A stretch of 64,000 nucleotides of DNA, from NCBI RefSeq assembly GCF_900112065.1, contig NZ_FOKE01000013.1, positions 213,767 to 277,766 on the forward strand, in the 5' to 3' direction. A program made the translations under genes and the position numbers. The number at the start of each line of letters is the position of its first letter. Position 1 is the stretch's first letter. This document shows positions 23,450 to 31,646 of this stretch, in pieces. The notes beneath the pieces were generated by a model. It was given only the letters and a program-made list of their open reading frames with translations, did not search any database and was not told where the DNA came from. The stretch is from Cohnella sp. OV330 (GTDB lineage Bacteria > Bacillota > Bacilli > Paenibacillales > Paenibacillaceae).

Positions 23450-26400
23450 ATGTTAAACATGCTATGGCTTAAAAAAGCGGCGGCCAGCGTACTTGCTTTT
23501 ACGCTGATCGCCGCGCTGGCGCCGCAGTTCCCGCGTACGAATGTCGCATCCGCCGCCCCCGTCGTGTACGAGGCGGAATCCGCCGCCAAGTCAGGCGGTG
23601 CCGTTACGGCGGCGGACCACGTGGGCTACAGCGGTACCGGCTTCGTCGGCGGCTATACGGATGCCAACAAGGGCGGCGCAGCGACGTCTTTTTCTGTAAG
23701 CGCTTCATCATCCGGCAGCTATACTGCGTCTTTGCGCTACGCGAACGGCACAGGCTCGGCGCAGACGCTGAGCCTGTACGTAAACGGCGCCAAGCTGAAG
23801 CAAGTGTCGCTGCCGGCGACGGCGAATTGGGACACGTGGGCGACCGCGACGGAGACCGTGACGCTAGCGTCCGGCGCCAACACGATCGCGTATAAATACG
23901 ATACGACCGATACCGGCAACGTTAATCTCGACAGCCTGACGATCGACGTCTCTCTGGGCGCGAACTTGGCATTGGGCAAGACCGTTACCGCCAACAATAC
24001 CTTCAGCGGATTTCCTGCCTCGAACGCCGTGGACGGCAATGCCTCCACCTACTATGAGGGTGCGGCAGGCGCCTATCCGAACACGCTGACCGTCGACCTC
24101 GGCAGCGCCCAAAACGTCGGCACGGTCGTCCTTAAGTTGCCGGCCTCCTGGGGCTCGCGCTCGCAGACGCTCTCCGTGTCCGGCAGCGCGGACAACGCGA
24201 GCTTCAGCACGCTGAAGGCTTCGCAATCGTATGCGTTCAATCCCGGCTCCAACAACTCGGTGAGCCTCTCGTTCACTGTGGCTTCAGCCCGATACGTCAG
24301 GCTGAGCTTCACGGCGAACACGGGCTCCACCGGAGGGCAGGTCGCCGAATTCGAGGTGTACGGGTCCGGCACCGCGCCGACGCCAACGCCGACGGCCACG
24401 CCTACCGCGACGCCGACTGCGACGCCTACCGCCACTCCAACCGCCACGCCGACCCCGACGCCGCCGCCTAGCGGCACCTATGAAGCCGAGTCGGCCGTCC
24501 GATCGGGCGGCACGGTCGTGGCGACCGACCATACGGGCTACAGCGGCTCGGGCTTCGTAGGCGGCTTCACCGACGCCAATAAAGGCAACGCGGCGCTCCA
24601 GTTTAACGTGAATGTCGCTGCGGCAGGCAACTACACTTTAAGCCTCCGCTACGCCAACGGCTCCACCGTGACGCAGACGCTCAGCCTTTACGCGAACGGC
24701 ACGAAACTGACGCAGGCGGCGCTGCCCGCAACGACCAACTGGGACACCTGGTCCGTCAAGACGGACAGCGTCTCCCTGAACGCCGGCAGCAATACGATCA
24801 TGTACAAATACGATACGACGGACACAGGAAACGTCAACCTCGACAGCATCCAGCTGGCTGTCGTCGTCGCGACGCCAACCCCAACGCCTACGCCGACGCC
24901 GCCGGTCGGCACGTATGGCGCGACGATGCCTTACGACACGTACGAAGCAGAGAACATGACGTACACCGGCGCCGTCGTCGGCCCGAACACGACGTTCGGC
25001 AACATCGCCTCCGAGGCTTCAGGACGCAAGGCCGTCCGGCTCACTTCTACGGGCCAATACGTGCAATTCACGCTGGCCAAGGCCGCCAAAGGGCTCACGC
25101 TGCGCTACTCCATCCCGGACAACGCTGCCGGCACCGGCATCGACTCGGCGATCAGCCTTTACGCCGGCGGTACGCTGATCAAGGACATCCCGCTGACGTC
25201 CAGATTCAGCTGGATCTACGGCTCATGGGGAACGGAGGGCGGCCAGATCCGCTGGTCCAACAATCCGAACGCCTCGCCCAACACGCCGCACCATATGTAC
25301 GACGAAGTCGCCGTCGTGCTGGACCAGCAGTATCCGGCGGGCACGGTCATCAAACTGCAGCGCAATGCGGCCAATCTGAACTTCAGCTCCGTCGCGAACG
25401 TCACCGTCGACCTTGTCGAGGCGGAGCCCATTCCGGCTGCGCTGACCATGCCGGCCAACTATGCGTCCATCGCCAGCTACGGCGCGGTCGCGAATGACGG
25501 CGCGGACGATACGACCGCGATTAACAACGCCATTAACGCAGTCAAAAATTCGGGCGGTTCGCTCAAGGGCATCTGGATACCCTCGGGCACCTTCAACCTG
25601 AACAACGGCGATCGCGGCGCCGGCTTCGACGGTTCGGGCACGCGGCTATATCTGGACAACGGTATCTCGATCAAAGGCGCGGGTATCTGGTACTCGACGC
25701 TCGCGGGCAACTATGCAGGCATCTTCATGCGAGCCGGCAACGTCACGCTGTCGGACTTCAAGATAAGCGCGAACGACGTAATACGCGACGACTACAACGG
25801 CGTGACGGCCGTCGAAGGCGTCGGGACTAATTCCACGCTGACTAATCTGTGGATCGAGCATGCCAAGGTCGGCTTCTGGCTAACGGATCAGACAAACGGC
25901 GCGACGATCTCGAACTCCCGCGTACGGCAAGTGTGGGCGGACGGCATGAATCTGCACCGGGGTACGTCCAATACGACCGTCACCAACAACTCGGTCCGGG
26001 GCAGCGGCGACGATGGGCTCGCGATGTGGTCGGACGTATACCTGGATACGAACAATACGTTTAGCTACAACACGGTCCAAATCCCGACGCTGGCGAACAA
26101 CATCGCGATTTACGGCGGCCAGGGCAATAAGGTCATCGGGAATCTGCTGACGGACACGGTGGTAAACGGCTCCGGCATCTCCTTCGGCACGAACTTCGAC
26201 CCGCCGTCGATGACGGGCACGCTGACGATTCAGAACAACATGCTGCTGCGGACCGGCTCCCTGCACAAAGACTACGGCTATCAAATCGGCGGCATCTGGG
26301 CATACTGGCTGAACAATAACGGCAGAGCGCAAAACCTGACCGTGACCGTATCGGGCAACACGATTCAGGACAGCACCTATTCCGGCATCTTCATCGAAGA

Positions 26401-26593
26401 GCCGGCGCCGAATATCTCCGTTGCGTACTCGGGCAACACTGTTACTAACGCCGGCACGTATGGCGTCTATATCCGGGGCACGGCGACGGGCAGCTCGACC
26501 TTAACGAACAACACGGTGAACGGCGCGCCTTCGGGCAAGTTCCTGAATACATCCTCCAGTTTCACGGTGTCGGGGTCGGGGAACAACTGGTAA
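23450..26593 (+). CDS. Secreted GH87-type alpha-1,3-glucanase/mycodextranase with CBM35, F5/8C and Thr-Pro linkers
   Basis: A 1047-residue secreted enzyme. Order: signal peptide (to about 38); CBM35-like module (VVYEAESAAKSGG..., to about 170); F5/8-type C discoidin module (about 172-305); (TPTA)n linker; second CBM35-like module (about 345-475); short TP linker; a galactose-binding-like module (about 495-655); and a right-handed beta-helix catalytic domain from ASIASYGAVANDGADDTTAINNAI onward. Asp831 (WADGMN) and Asp854/Asp855 (GSGDDG) are spaced 23 and 24 residues apart, the same spacing I recall for the three catalytic aspartates of the GH87 enzyme Agl-KA. The start at 23450 lies 8 bp after GGAGG; an ATG at 23444 is too close. 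It probably attacks fungal alpha-1,3-glucan. Confidence 0.85.
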   Translation: MLNMLWLKKAAASVLAFTLIAALAPQFPRTNVASAAPVVYEAESAAKSGGAVTAADHVGYSGTGFVGGYTDANKGGAATSFSVSASSSGSYTASLRYANGTGSAQTLSLYVNGAKLKQVSLPATANWDTWATATETVTLASGANTIAYKYDTTDTGNVNLDSLTIDVSLGANLALGKTVTANNTFSGFPASNAVDGNASTYYEGAAGAYPNTLTVDLGSAQNVGTVVLKLPASWGSRSQTLSVSGSADNASFSTLKASQSYAFNPGSNNSVSLSFTVASARYVRLSFTANTGSTGGQVAEFEVYGSGTAPTPTPTATPTATPTATPTATPTATPTPTPPPSGTYEAESAVRSGGTVVATDHTGYSGSGFVGGFTDANKGNAALQFNVNVAAAGNYTLSLRYANGSTVTQTLSLYANGTKLTQAALPATTNWDTWSVKTDSVSLNAGSNTIMYKYDTTDTGNVNLDSIQLAVVVATPTPTPTPTPPVGTYGATMPYDTYEAENMTYTGAVVGPNTTFGNIASEASGRKAVRLTSTGQYVQFTLAKAAKGLTLRYSIPDNAAGTGIDSAISLYAGGTLIKDIPLTSRFSWIYGSWGTEGGQIRWSNNPNASPNTPHHMYDEVAVVLDQQYPAGTVIKLQRNAANLNFSSVANVTVDLVEAEPIPAALTMPANYASIASYGAVANDGADDTTAINNAINAVKNSGGSLKGIWIPSGTFNLNNGDRGAGFDGSGTRLYLDNGISIKGAGIWYSTLAGNYAGIFMRAGNVTLSDFKISANDVIRDDYNGVTAVEGVGTNSTLTNLWIEHAKVGFWLTDQTNGATISNSRVRQVWADGMNLHRGTSNTTVTNNSVRGSGDDGLAMWSDVYLDTNNTFSYNTVQIPTLANNIAIYGGQGNKVIGNLLTDTVVNGSGISFGTNFDPPSMTGTLTIQNNMLLRTGSLHKDYGYQIGGIWAYWLNNNGRAQNLTVTVSGNTIQDSTYSGIFIEEPAPNISVAYSGNTVTNAGTYGVYIRGTATGSSTLTNNTVNGAPSGKFLNTSSSFTVSGSGNNW
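24375..24467 (+). repeat. Thr-Pro-Ala linker-coding repeat
   Basis: About fifteen degenerate ACGCC(T/G)ACxGC units encode the (TPTA)n linker between the discoidin and second CBM35-like modules. A second short run is at 24872-24900. Confidence 0.8.
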
Positions 26594-26622
26594 CCGAATC
26601 GGGAAAACAAATTCGGTCCTCC

Positions 26623-26649
26623 TGTCACAAATCCGCCCGCCTCGTTGTC
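26623..26649 (+). promoter_or_regulatory. ECF41-type promoter of the AhpD-like gene
   Basis: TGTCACA (26623-26629) is followed after exactly 16 bp by TGTC (26646-26649), one base off the ECF41 -10 consensus CGTC. It lies 45 bp ahead of the gene at 26695. Confidence 0.72.
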
Positions 26650-26694
26650 TTAGATAGCAGGAACGACAAATACGAGTTAAATGGAGGAATCGAC

Positions 26695-27159
26695 ATGCAA
26701 TTGCGAATGAACTATATGACGGCGAACCAGGCCGCTTTCCAGGCGCTGCTGAAGCTGGAGGACTCGGTCAAAAAGCTGGGCCTCGAGCCCGTGCTCTACG
26801 AGCTGATCAAGATTCGGGCGTCGCAGATCAACGGATGCGCCTTCTGCGTCGACATGCATACGGCCGACCTGCGCAAAATGGGCGAATCCGAACGGCGGAT
26901 CAACCTGATCGCCGTATGGCGCGAGGCCCCGCAGTTCACCGCGAAGGAACGGGCCGCGCTCGCCCTGGCGGAAGCGGTCGTGCGCATCGCCGACGCCGGC
27001 GTGCCGCAGGATATCTACGACGAGGCGCGCCGGCACTTCAGCGAGAGCGAGTACGTCGCGATCGTGATGGCGGTCAACGCGATCGGCAGTTGGAACCGCA
27101 TCGCGATCTCGACGGGCATGTTCCCGGGCTGCTTCGACAAGGAGACGGCGCAGGCGTAA
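26695..27159 (+). CDS. Carboxymuconolactone-decarboxylase/AhpD-like protein, ECF41 partner
   Basis: A 154-residue all-helical protein of the AhpD/CMD fold. The active-site motif is C48-x-x-C51-x3-H55 in NGCAFCVDMHTADLRKMGE, the peroxidase-type redox centre. ARRHFSESEYVAIVMAVNAIGSWNRI is the family C-terminal segment. It probably has thiol-dependent peroxidase activity, but the partner reductant is unknown. A strong AATGGAGG site precedes the ATG. An ECF41 sigma gene follows on the same strand after 418 bp with a terminator between, so the two are separate transcripts in a regulator-target pair; CMD-like genes are the best-known ECF41 partners. Confidence 0.93.
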   Translation: MQLRMNYMTANQAAFQALLKLEDSVKKLGLEPVLYELIKIRASQINGCAFCVDMHTADLRKMGESERRINLIAVWREAPQFTAKERAALALAEAVVRIADAGVPQDIYDEARRHFSESEYVAIVMAVNAIGSWNRIAISTGMFPGCFDKETAQA

Positions 27160-27224
27160 ATTTCTGAGTAAAGAAGCGGATTGCGGATGTCTTTGACAGT
27201 CCAGGCGGCACGTGCCAAAACGGG

Positions 27225-27402
27225 CGGACTCTGGTTCCGTTATTTCGCAAAGTCGTGTGGATTTGCGTAGGTTGCCGGACCGTGGTTCCGTTATGGCTGC
27301 TTCCGCAGGCTATAAAACCCGGTTTTTCGTGAAATAGCGGATTCTGTGTCCGAAACGAGCCGTATTCGCTCCTTTTGACGTGAACAGCGGATCTAAGGTC
27401 CG
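27225..27402. repeat. Four-copy intergenic element, family 1 (+,+,-,-), second locus
   Basis: Motif CGGACnnTGGTTCCGTTAT at 27225 and 27276; reverse-complement copies end at 27352 and 27402. Offsets are 51 and 50 bp. Order, spacing and motif match the element at 2594-2770, though the sequence between motifs is unrelated. Confidence 0.85.
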
Positions 27403-27466
27403 TCTCGCCCTCTCGCCCCTCCCGCAGCAGGTTAGACCGTCAGAGGCCGGCATCGCCTCCTCATTC

Positions 27467-27496
27467 AACAAAGCCACCCGGCCGGGTGGCTTTGTT
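27467..27496. terminator. Perfect palindromic bidirectional terminator
   Basis: AACAAAGCCACCCGG is followed directly by its exact reverse complement, giving a 15-bp uninterrupted inverted repeat with T/A-rich ends. It separates the AhpD-like gene from the sigma gene. Confidence 0.75.
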
Positions 27497-27577
27497 GGCG
27501 TCGCGGGATGAAGTTGGATAAAATGAAGGCAACATATAAGGATAAGGGAAAGCAACTAAGAAACGGAGGCGGGCTCC

Positions 27578-28477
27578 TTGAATACCAGCGACGCGACGCA
27601 AGACGTCGAACGGCTCTACCGCGAATACAAGCCTCTGCTGACCTCGATCGCCTACCGCATGCTCGGCTCGATGAGCGAAGCGGAAGATGCCGTGCAGGAC
27701 GTATTCGTCGCCGTCAGCCGGCTGAACGGCGGCGAGGAGATCGAGCATCCGAAGGCCTATCTCGTCAAAATGACGACGAACCGCGCGCTCAACATGATGA
27801 AGGCCGCGCCTCGCCGACGGGAGAGCTACCCGGGGCCATGGCTGCCCGAGCCGATCATTGAGCTGGACGACAAGGAGCAGCCTCTGGAGCAGATGCTTCG
27901 GCATGAGCGGCTCGGCTACGCGATGCTCGTGCTGCTGCAGACGTGCACGCCGCCCGAACGGGCCGTGTTCGTACTGCGCGAGTCGTTCGGCTACGACTAC
28001 GCCGAGATCGCGGCCATGCTCGACAAGAGCGAAGCCGCCTGCCGCAAGATCTTCAGCCGCGCCTCCGCCAAGATCGGCCACTTGCAGCCGACGGAGCACG
28101 AGGACGCGCCGGAACCCGAGATGGATCGCTTCGTCCGTTCGTTCGAGGAAGCGCTCGCGTCCGGACGCCCGGATGCGTTCGTCCATCTGCTCGCCGAGGA
28201 CGCCGTACTGCTGAGCGACGGCGGCGGCATCGTGCGCGCGGCGATCAACCCGATCGAAGGCCCGGCGCGCATCGTCGCCTTCTTTGCCGGCATTGCCAAC
28301 AAGGGCTCGCTCGACGGCCGCTGGCGGCGCGTGCGGATCAGCGGGCAGCCCGGCCTCCTGCTGGAGCGGGATCGCCTGACGCCGGTTGCCTATACGCTCG
28401 AGCCCGACGGTCGCGGGGGGATTCGCGCGATTTATATGGTGTCCAACCCGGAGAAGCTGACGCGAATCTCGCGCTAA
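27578..28477 (+). CDS. ECF41-family RNA polymerase sigma factor with SnoaL-like C-terminal domain (second copy)
   Basis: A 299-residue paralogue of the factor at 3243. Region 2 is at about 12-80 (AYRMLGSMSEAEDAVQD), WLPEP at 88-92, region 4 at about 108-165 (FVLRESFGYDYAEIAAMLDKSEAACRKIF), DGGG at 214-217 and NPEKL near the C-terminus. All ECF41 signature motifs are intact. It starts with TTG behind GGAGG at 8 bp. The AhpD-like gene upstream has an ECF41-type promoter and is the expected target. GC content is high, unlike the first copy. Confidence 0.94.
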   Translation: MNTSDATQDVERLYREYKPLLTSIAYRMLGSMSEAEDAVQDVFVAVSRLNGGEEIEHPKAYLVKMTTNRALNMMKAAPRRRESYPGPWLPEPIIELDDKEQPLEQMLRHERLGYAMLVLLQTCTPPERAVFVLRESFGYDYAEIAAMLDKSEAACRKIFSRASAKIGHLQPTEHEDAPEPEMDRFVRSFEEALASGRPDAFVHLLAEDAVLLSDGGGIVRAAINPIEGPARIVAFFAGIANKGSLDGRWRRVRISGQPGLLLERDRLTPVAYTLEPDGRGGIRAIYMVSNPEKLTRISR

Positions 28478-28484
28478 AAATGCG

Positions 28485-28516
28485 AAGAGCCGTCCCGGAG
28501 GACGGCTCTTTGTCTT
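28485..28516 (+). terminator. Terminator of the ECF41 gene
   Basis: AAGAGCCGTC pairs with GACGGCTCTT and is followed by TTGTCTT, 8 bp after the stop; it also faces the convergent GH35 gene. Confidence 0.8.
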
Positions 28517-28545
28517 GTTAGGAGAGCGCCATGCTTTTCGACGGG

Positions 28546-30363
28546 TCAGCCTCCGGCTCCGACGTCCGGTTCATCCGCGAACCGAACGGTCGGACGGTTC
28601 ACCCCGTGCAGCTCGAATACGACGATCTCGTTCTCTCCTTTGCGGAGCAAAGGTCCGGGGACGTACAGCCGGCGCTGCGGCCCGAGGCTCCAGTATCTCC
28701 CGAGATTGAAGCCGTTCACGAATACGACGCCCTTCGTCCATCCGTCCAGCTCCAGGAACGTATCGGCCGGTTCCTCCACTTTCAGCTTGCCGCAGTAAAA
28801 AGCGGGGTCGCCTTCCGGGGCTTCGAACGCCGAATTGGCCCGTCCTCCGGACTCCGGCGCCGCTTGTGTCCCTGGCGCGAAGACCAGTCCCGACAGATCG
28901 TCCAGCGGCAAAGCGCGAAGCTCCCAATGATACAGGAACTGATTGCCCAGCCGGATGCCTTCGGTGACGCCCTTCGGATCGCGCATCAGCGGCCCGTAAT
29001 TAATGCGCCCCATGTTCTCCACCAAAATGTCTAGCCGGACGCCTTCGGGCGGAATGTCGAAGCGGATCGGCGGATGCGTCCTGCCGCTGTCCGCCCGTTC
29101 GACGACGCCCAGGCAGCGCCCGTCCACGAACACCAGCGCGCGGTCGCGCACCTCTTGAATCACAAGCTCGTTATCCGGACGCGGGCCTGTGACATGCGTT
29201 GAATACAGGATGAAGCCGCTCGACTGCCCGACGTTCTCCATCGGCTCCGGCGTCGTCCGCTTCATCGGCGCAGACAGCGCGTCCAGCGAACCGAACAGCG
29301 ATGCCCTCTCTGCCAAGATGAGCTCGCCATAGTCCCGGCTTGGGATCCGGGCGGGCAGCGGGTCGTCGGGCAGCGTCATATGCTCGGACAGCACGCGCCG
29401 GACCGCCTCGTATTTGACCGTCGGACGGCCGGATTCGGACAGCAGCGCGTCGTAATCGTAGCTCGTGACGGTAGGCGCATAAGCGCCGCCATGGTTAGCC
29501 CCGCTCCAGAAGCCGAAGTTCGTGCCGCCGTGGAACATGTAGAAGTTCAAGGAAGCCCCTTGCCGCAGGATCGCGTCCAGCTCCTGCGCCAGATTGTCCG
29601 CATCCCGGACATGATGTTTTTCTCCCCAGTGGTCGAACCAGCCGTTCCAAAATTCCATCACCATGAGCGGGCCGACGGGCTGATAGCGCCGCAGCTGCTT
29701 GAAAGCCTCCTCCGACCGGGAGCCGAAGTTCACCGTCGCCAGCGCTTCCGGCACCATGCCGCCCTGAAGCATGAAGTCGGCTTCGCCGTCGGACGTGAAC
29801 AGCAGCACGTCCATCCCTCTGGCGCGCATCGCGTCCCGCAAGTACGCGAGGTACGCGGTATCGTTGCCGTAGCTGCCGTATTCGTTTTCGATCTGCAGCG
29901 CGATGATCGGTCCTCCGTTCGTGCACAGCAGCGGGCGCAGCATCGGCAGCAGCCGGTCGTAATACGCGTCGATCCGCCGCAAGTACGGCTCGTTGTAGCA
30001 GCGCAGGCGAATTCCCGGCTCCGCGAGCAGCCAAGCCGGCAGCCCGCCGAACTCCCATTCGGCGCAGATGTAGGGGCTCGGCCGGACGATGACGTGCAGC
30101 CCCAAGCTTCCGGCCAGCCGGACGAAGGCGGCTACGTCGGCGATGCCGGCGAAGTCGAACTCGCCGGGGCGCGGCTCGTGCAGGTTCCACGGCACGTACG
30201 TCTCCACCGTGTTGAGGCCGAGCGCCCTCAGCTTCAGCAGCCGGTCCTCCCAGTACTCGGGCACGGTGCGGAAGTAATGAATCGCGCCAGACAGGATCCG
30301 TACCGGCTCGCCGTCGAGCACGAATCGATCGCCTTGCGCCTCGAACGTTTTCCTTGCTGTCAT
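28546..30363 (-). CDS. Beta-galactosidase, glycoside hydrolase family 35
   Basis: A 605-residue retaining exo-galactosidase. The GH35 signature GGPIIALQIENEYG gives the acid/base Glu161, and MVMEFWNGWFDHWGE gives the nucleophile Glu237. The N-terminal TIM barrel is followed by two jelly-roll domains (from about residue 380). No signal peptide is present, so it acts in the cytoplasm on imported oligosaccharides. The start at 30363 lies 4 bp after the stop of the GH29 gene, and an in-frame upstream start would overlap it. It is last in a four-gene operon (phosphoesterase, Gfo/Idh/MocA, GH29, GH35). Confidence 0.95.
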   Translation of the reverse strand: MTARKTFEAQGDRFVLDGEPVRILSGAIHYFRTVPEYWEDRLLKLRALGLNTVETYVPWNLHEPRPGEFDFAGIADVAAFVRLAGSLGLHVIVRPSPYICAEWEFGGLPAWLLAEPGIRLRCYNEPYLRRIDAYYDRLLPMLRPLLCTNGGPIIALQIENEYGSYGNDTAYLAYLRDAMRARGMDVLLFTSDGEADFMLQGGMVPEALATVNFGSRSEEAFKQLRRYQPVGPLMVMEFWNGWFDHWGEKHHVRDADNLAQELDAILRQGASLNFYMFHGGTNFGFWSGANHGGAYAPTVTSYDYDALLSESGRPTVKYEAVRRVLSEHMTLPDDPLPARIPSRDYGELILAERASLFGSLDALSAPMKRTTPEPMENVGQSSGFILYSTHVTGPRPDNELVIQEVRDRALVFVDGRCLGVVERADSGRTHPPIRFDIPPEGVRLDILVENMGRINYGPLMRDPKGVTEGIRLGNQFLYHWELRALPLDDLSGLVFAPGTQAAPESGGRANSAFEAPEGDPAFYCGKLKVEEPADTFLELDGWTKGVVFVNGFNLGRYWSLGPQRRLYVPGPLLRKGENEIVVFELHGVNRPTVRFADEPDVGAGG

Positions 30364-30367
30364 CGGC

Positions 30368-31633
30368 TTATCCCCTCTCCTCGGCATATAGGCGCATCGC
30401 CCGCACGATCGGTACGCCTTCGCTCTCCAGCACGCGCAGGCGGACGGCCTCCGCCTTCACCTGCGGCAGCCGGTCGATCTTCTTGTGACCGACCGCGCTG
30501 CCGCGGGCGATCTCCGTCCATTGCCCGTTCGCCAGCGCGTCCGCCGCATATGCGCGGATGCGCTCCCCGTGCCGGATGTCCTCCATCAGCACGAGATGCG
30601 AGAGCGCCGTCTCCCGGTCCAGCCGTACGGTCAGCTCGTATCCCTCGCCTGCCGTCTGACCCGCAGTATGCCCGAATCGCCGCCGCACCTCGTCGCCGAA
30701 CTCGAGCACGCGGCGGACATCCGCCTCCGGCAGAAGTCCCCGATCGTCCGGCGATACGTTGAGCAGCAGATTGCAGCCGTGCCCGACCGAACGATAATAA
30801 ATATCCATCAGCTCATCGAGCGCGAGCAGCCGGTCTTCGGCATCCGGATGCCAGAACCACTGTCTCTTGCGGATCGGCACGTCGCACTCGGCCGGAATCC
30901 ACCGGGGCGTATCCTCCAGCCAATCGGCCCCGGCATCGGTGAACATGCTTAGCCGCGCCGCCTCGGCCGTATTCCAGCAAGGGTACGGCGCGACGCCGTC
31001 TTCATTGCCCACCCAGCGGATGGTCGGGGCGCCCATGTTGAACACCATCGCCTCCGGCTGATATTCGCGGACTAGCTCCATGATGCGCGCCCAATCGTAC
31101 GCGCGGCCCTCCGAGCCGGCGCCGTCGAACCATACCTCGGCCAGCGGCCCGTACCCGGTCAGCAGCTCCGTCAGCTGGACGGCATAGAAGTCGTCGTAGG
31201 CCGCGGGGTCCGCGTAGCAAGGTTCGTGCCGATCCCACGGGGACAAATATAGGCCGAAGCCGATACTCTCCTCCCGGCACGCCTCCGCGCATTCCCGCAC
31301 GACGTCGCCCCGGCCGTCCCGCCACGGGCTCGAAGCGACGGAGTAGTCCGTCGTCGCCGTCGGCCACAGGCAGAAGCCGTCGTGGTGCTTCGCCGTCAGG
31401 ACGAAGTACTTCATGCCGGCCTGCTTCGCCGTCCGTACCCACTGCCGCGCGTCGAGCGCCGTCGGCCTGAACTTTTCCGCCGGATCGTCGCCCTCTCCCC
31501 ACTCTTGATCGCAGAACGTATTCATCCCGAAGTGGCAGAACATGCCCATCTCCATGTCCTGCCAGGCCAGCTGCGCCTCGCTCGGCAGCGGGCCTTTATA
31601 TTGGTCAGCCGCGTTCGGCTCCCTCGCGTTCAT
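30368..31633 (-). CDS. Alpha-L-fucosidase, glycoside hydrolase family 29
   Basis: A 421-residue enzyme. MGMFCHFGMNTF, KYFVLTAKHHDGFCLW and EVWFDGAG are characteristic of GH29; Asp170 of the last motif is the expected nucleophile. It lacks a signal peptide. The C-terminal ~90 residues form the usual small beta domain. It ends 4 bp before the GH35 start, so the two hydrolases are translated together. With GH35 and the GH123-like gene at 41630 it suggests breakdown of fucose-, galactose- and N-acetylgalactosamine-containing glycans. Confidence 0.95.
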   Translation of the reverse strand: MNAREPNAADQYKGPLPSEAQLAWQDMEMGMFCHFGMNTFCDQEWGEGDDPAEKFRPTALDARQWVRTAKQAGMKYFVLTAKHHDGFCLWPTATTDYSVASSPWRDGRGDVVRECAEACREESIGFGLYLSPWDRHEPCYADPAAYDDFYAVQLTELLTGYGPLAEVWFDGAGSEGRAYDWARIMELVREYQPEAMVFNMGAPTIRWVGNEDGVAPYPCWNTAEAARLSMFTDAGADWLEDTPRWIPAECDVPIRKRQWFWHPDAEDRLLALDELMDIYYRSVGHGCNLLLNVSPDDRGLLPEADVRRVLEFGDEVRRRFGHTAGQTAGEGYELTVRLDRETALSHLVLMEDIRHGERIRAYAADALANGQWTEIARGSAVGHKKIDRLPQVKAEAVRLRVLESEGVPIVRAMRLYAEERG

Positions 31634-31646
31634 CCCATCGTCCTCC

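Larger units (their letters stand above)
27160..27577. other. Intergenic region between the AhpD-like gene and its ECF41 sigma gene
   Basis: It contains the four-copy element (27225-27402), a perfect terminator palindrome (27467-27496) and the GGAGG site of the sigma gene. No ECF41-type promoter was seen directly ahead of the sigma gene. Confidence 0.7.

Noticed and set aside
24375..24467. Microsatellite-like tract as an independent repeat element
   Set aside because: It simply encodes the Thr-Pro-Ala linker of the glucanase.
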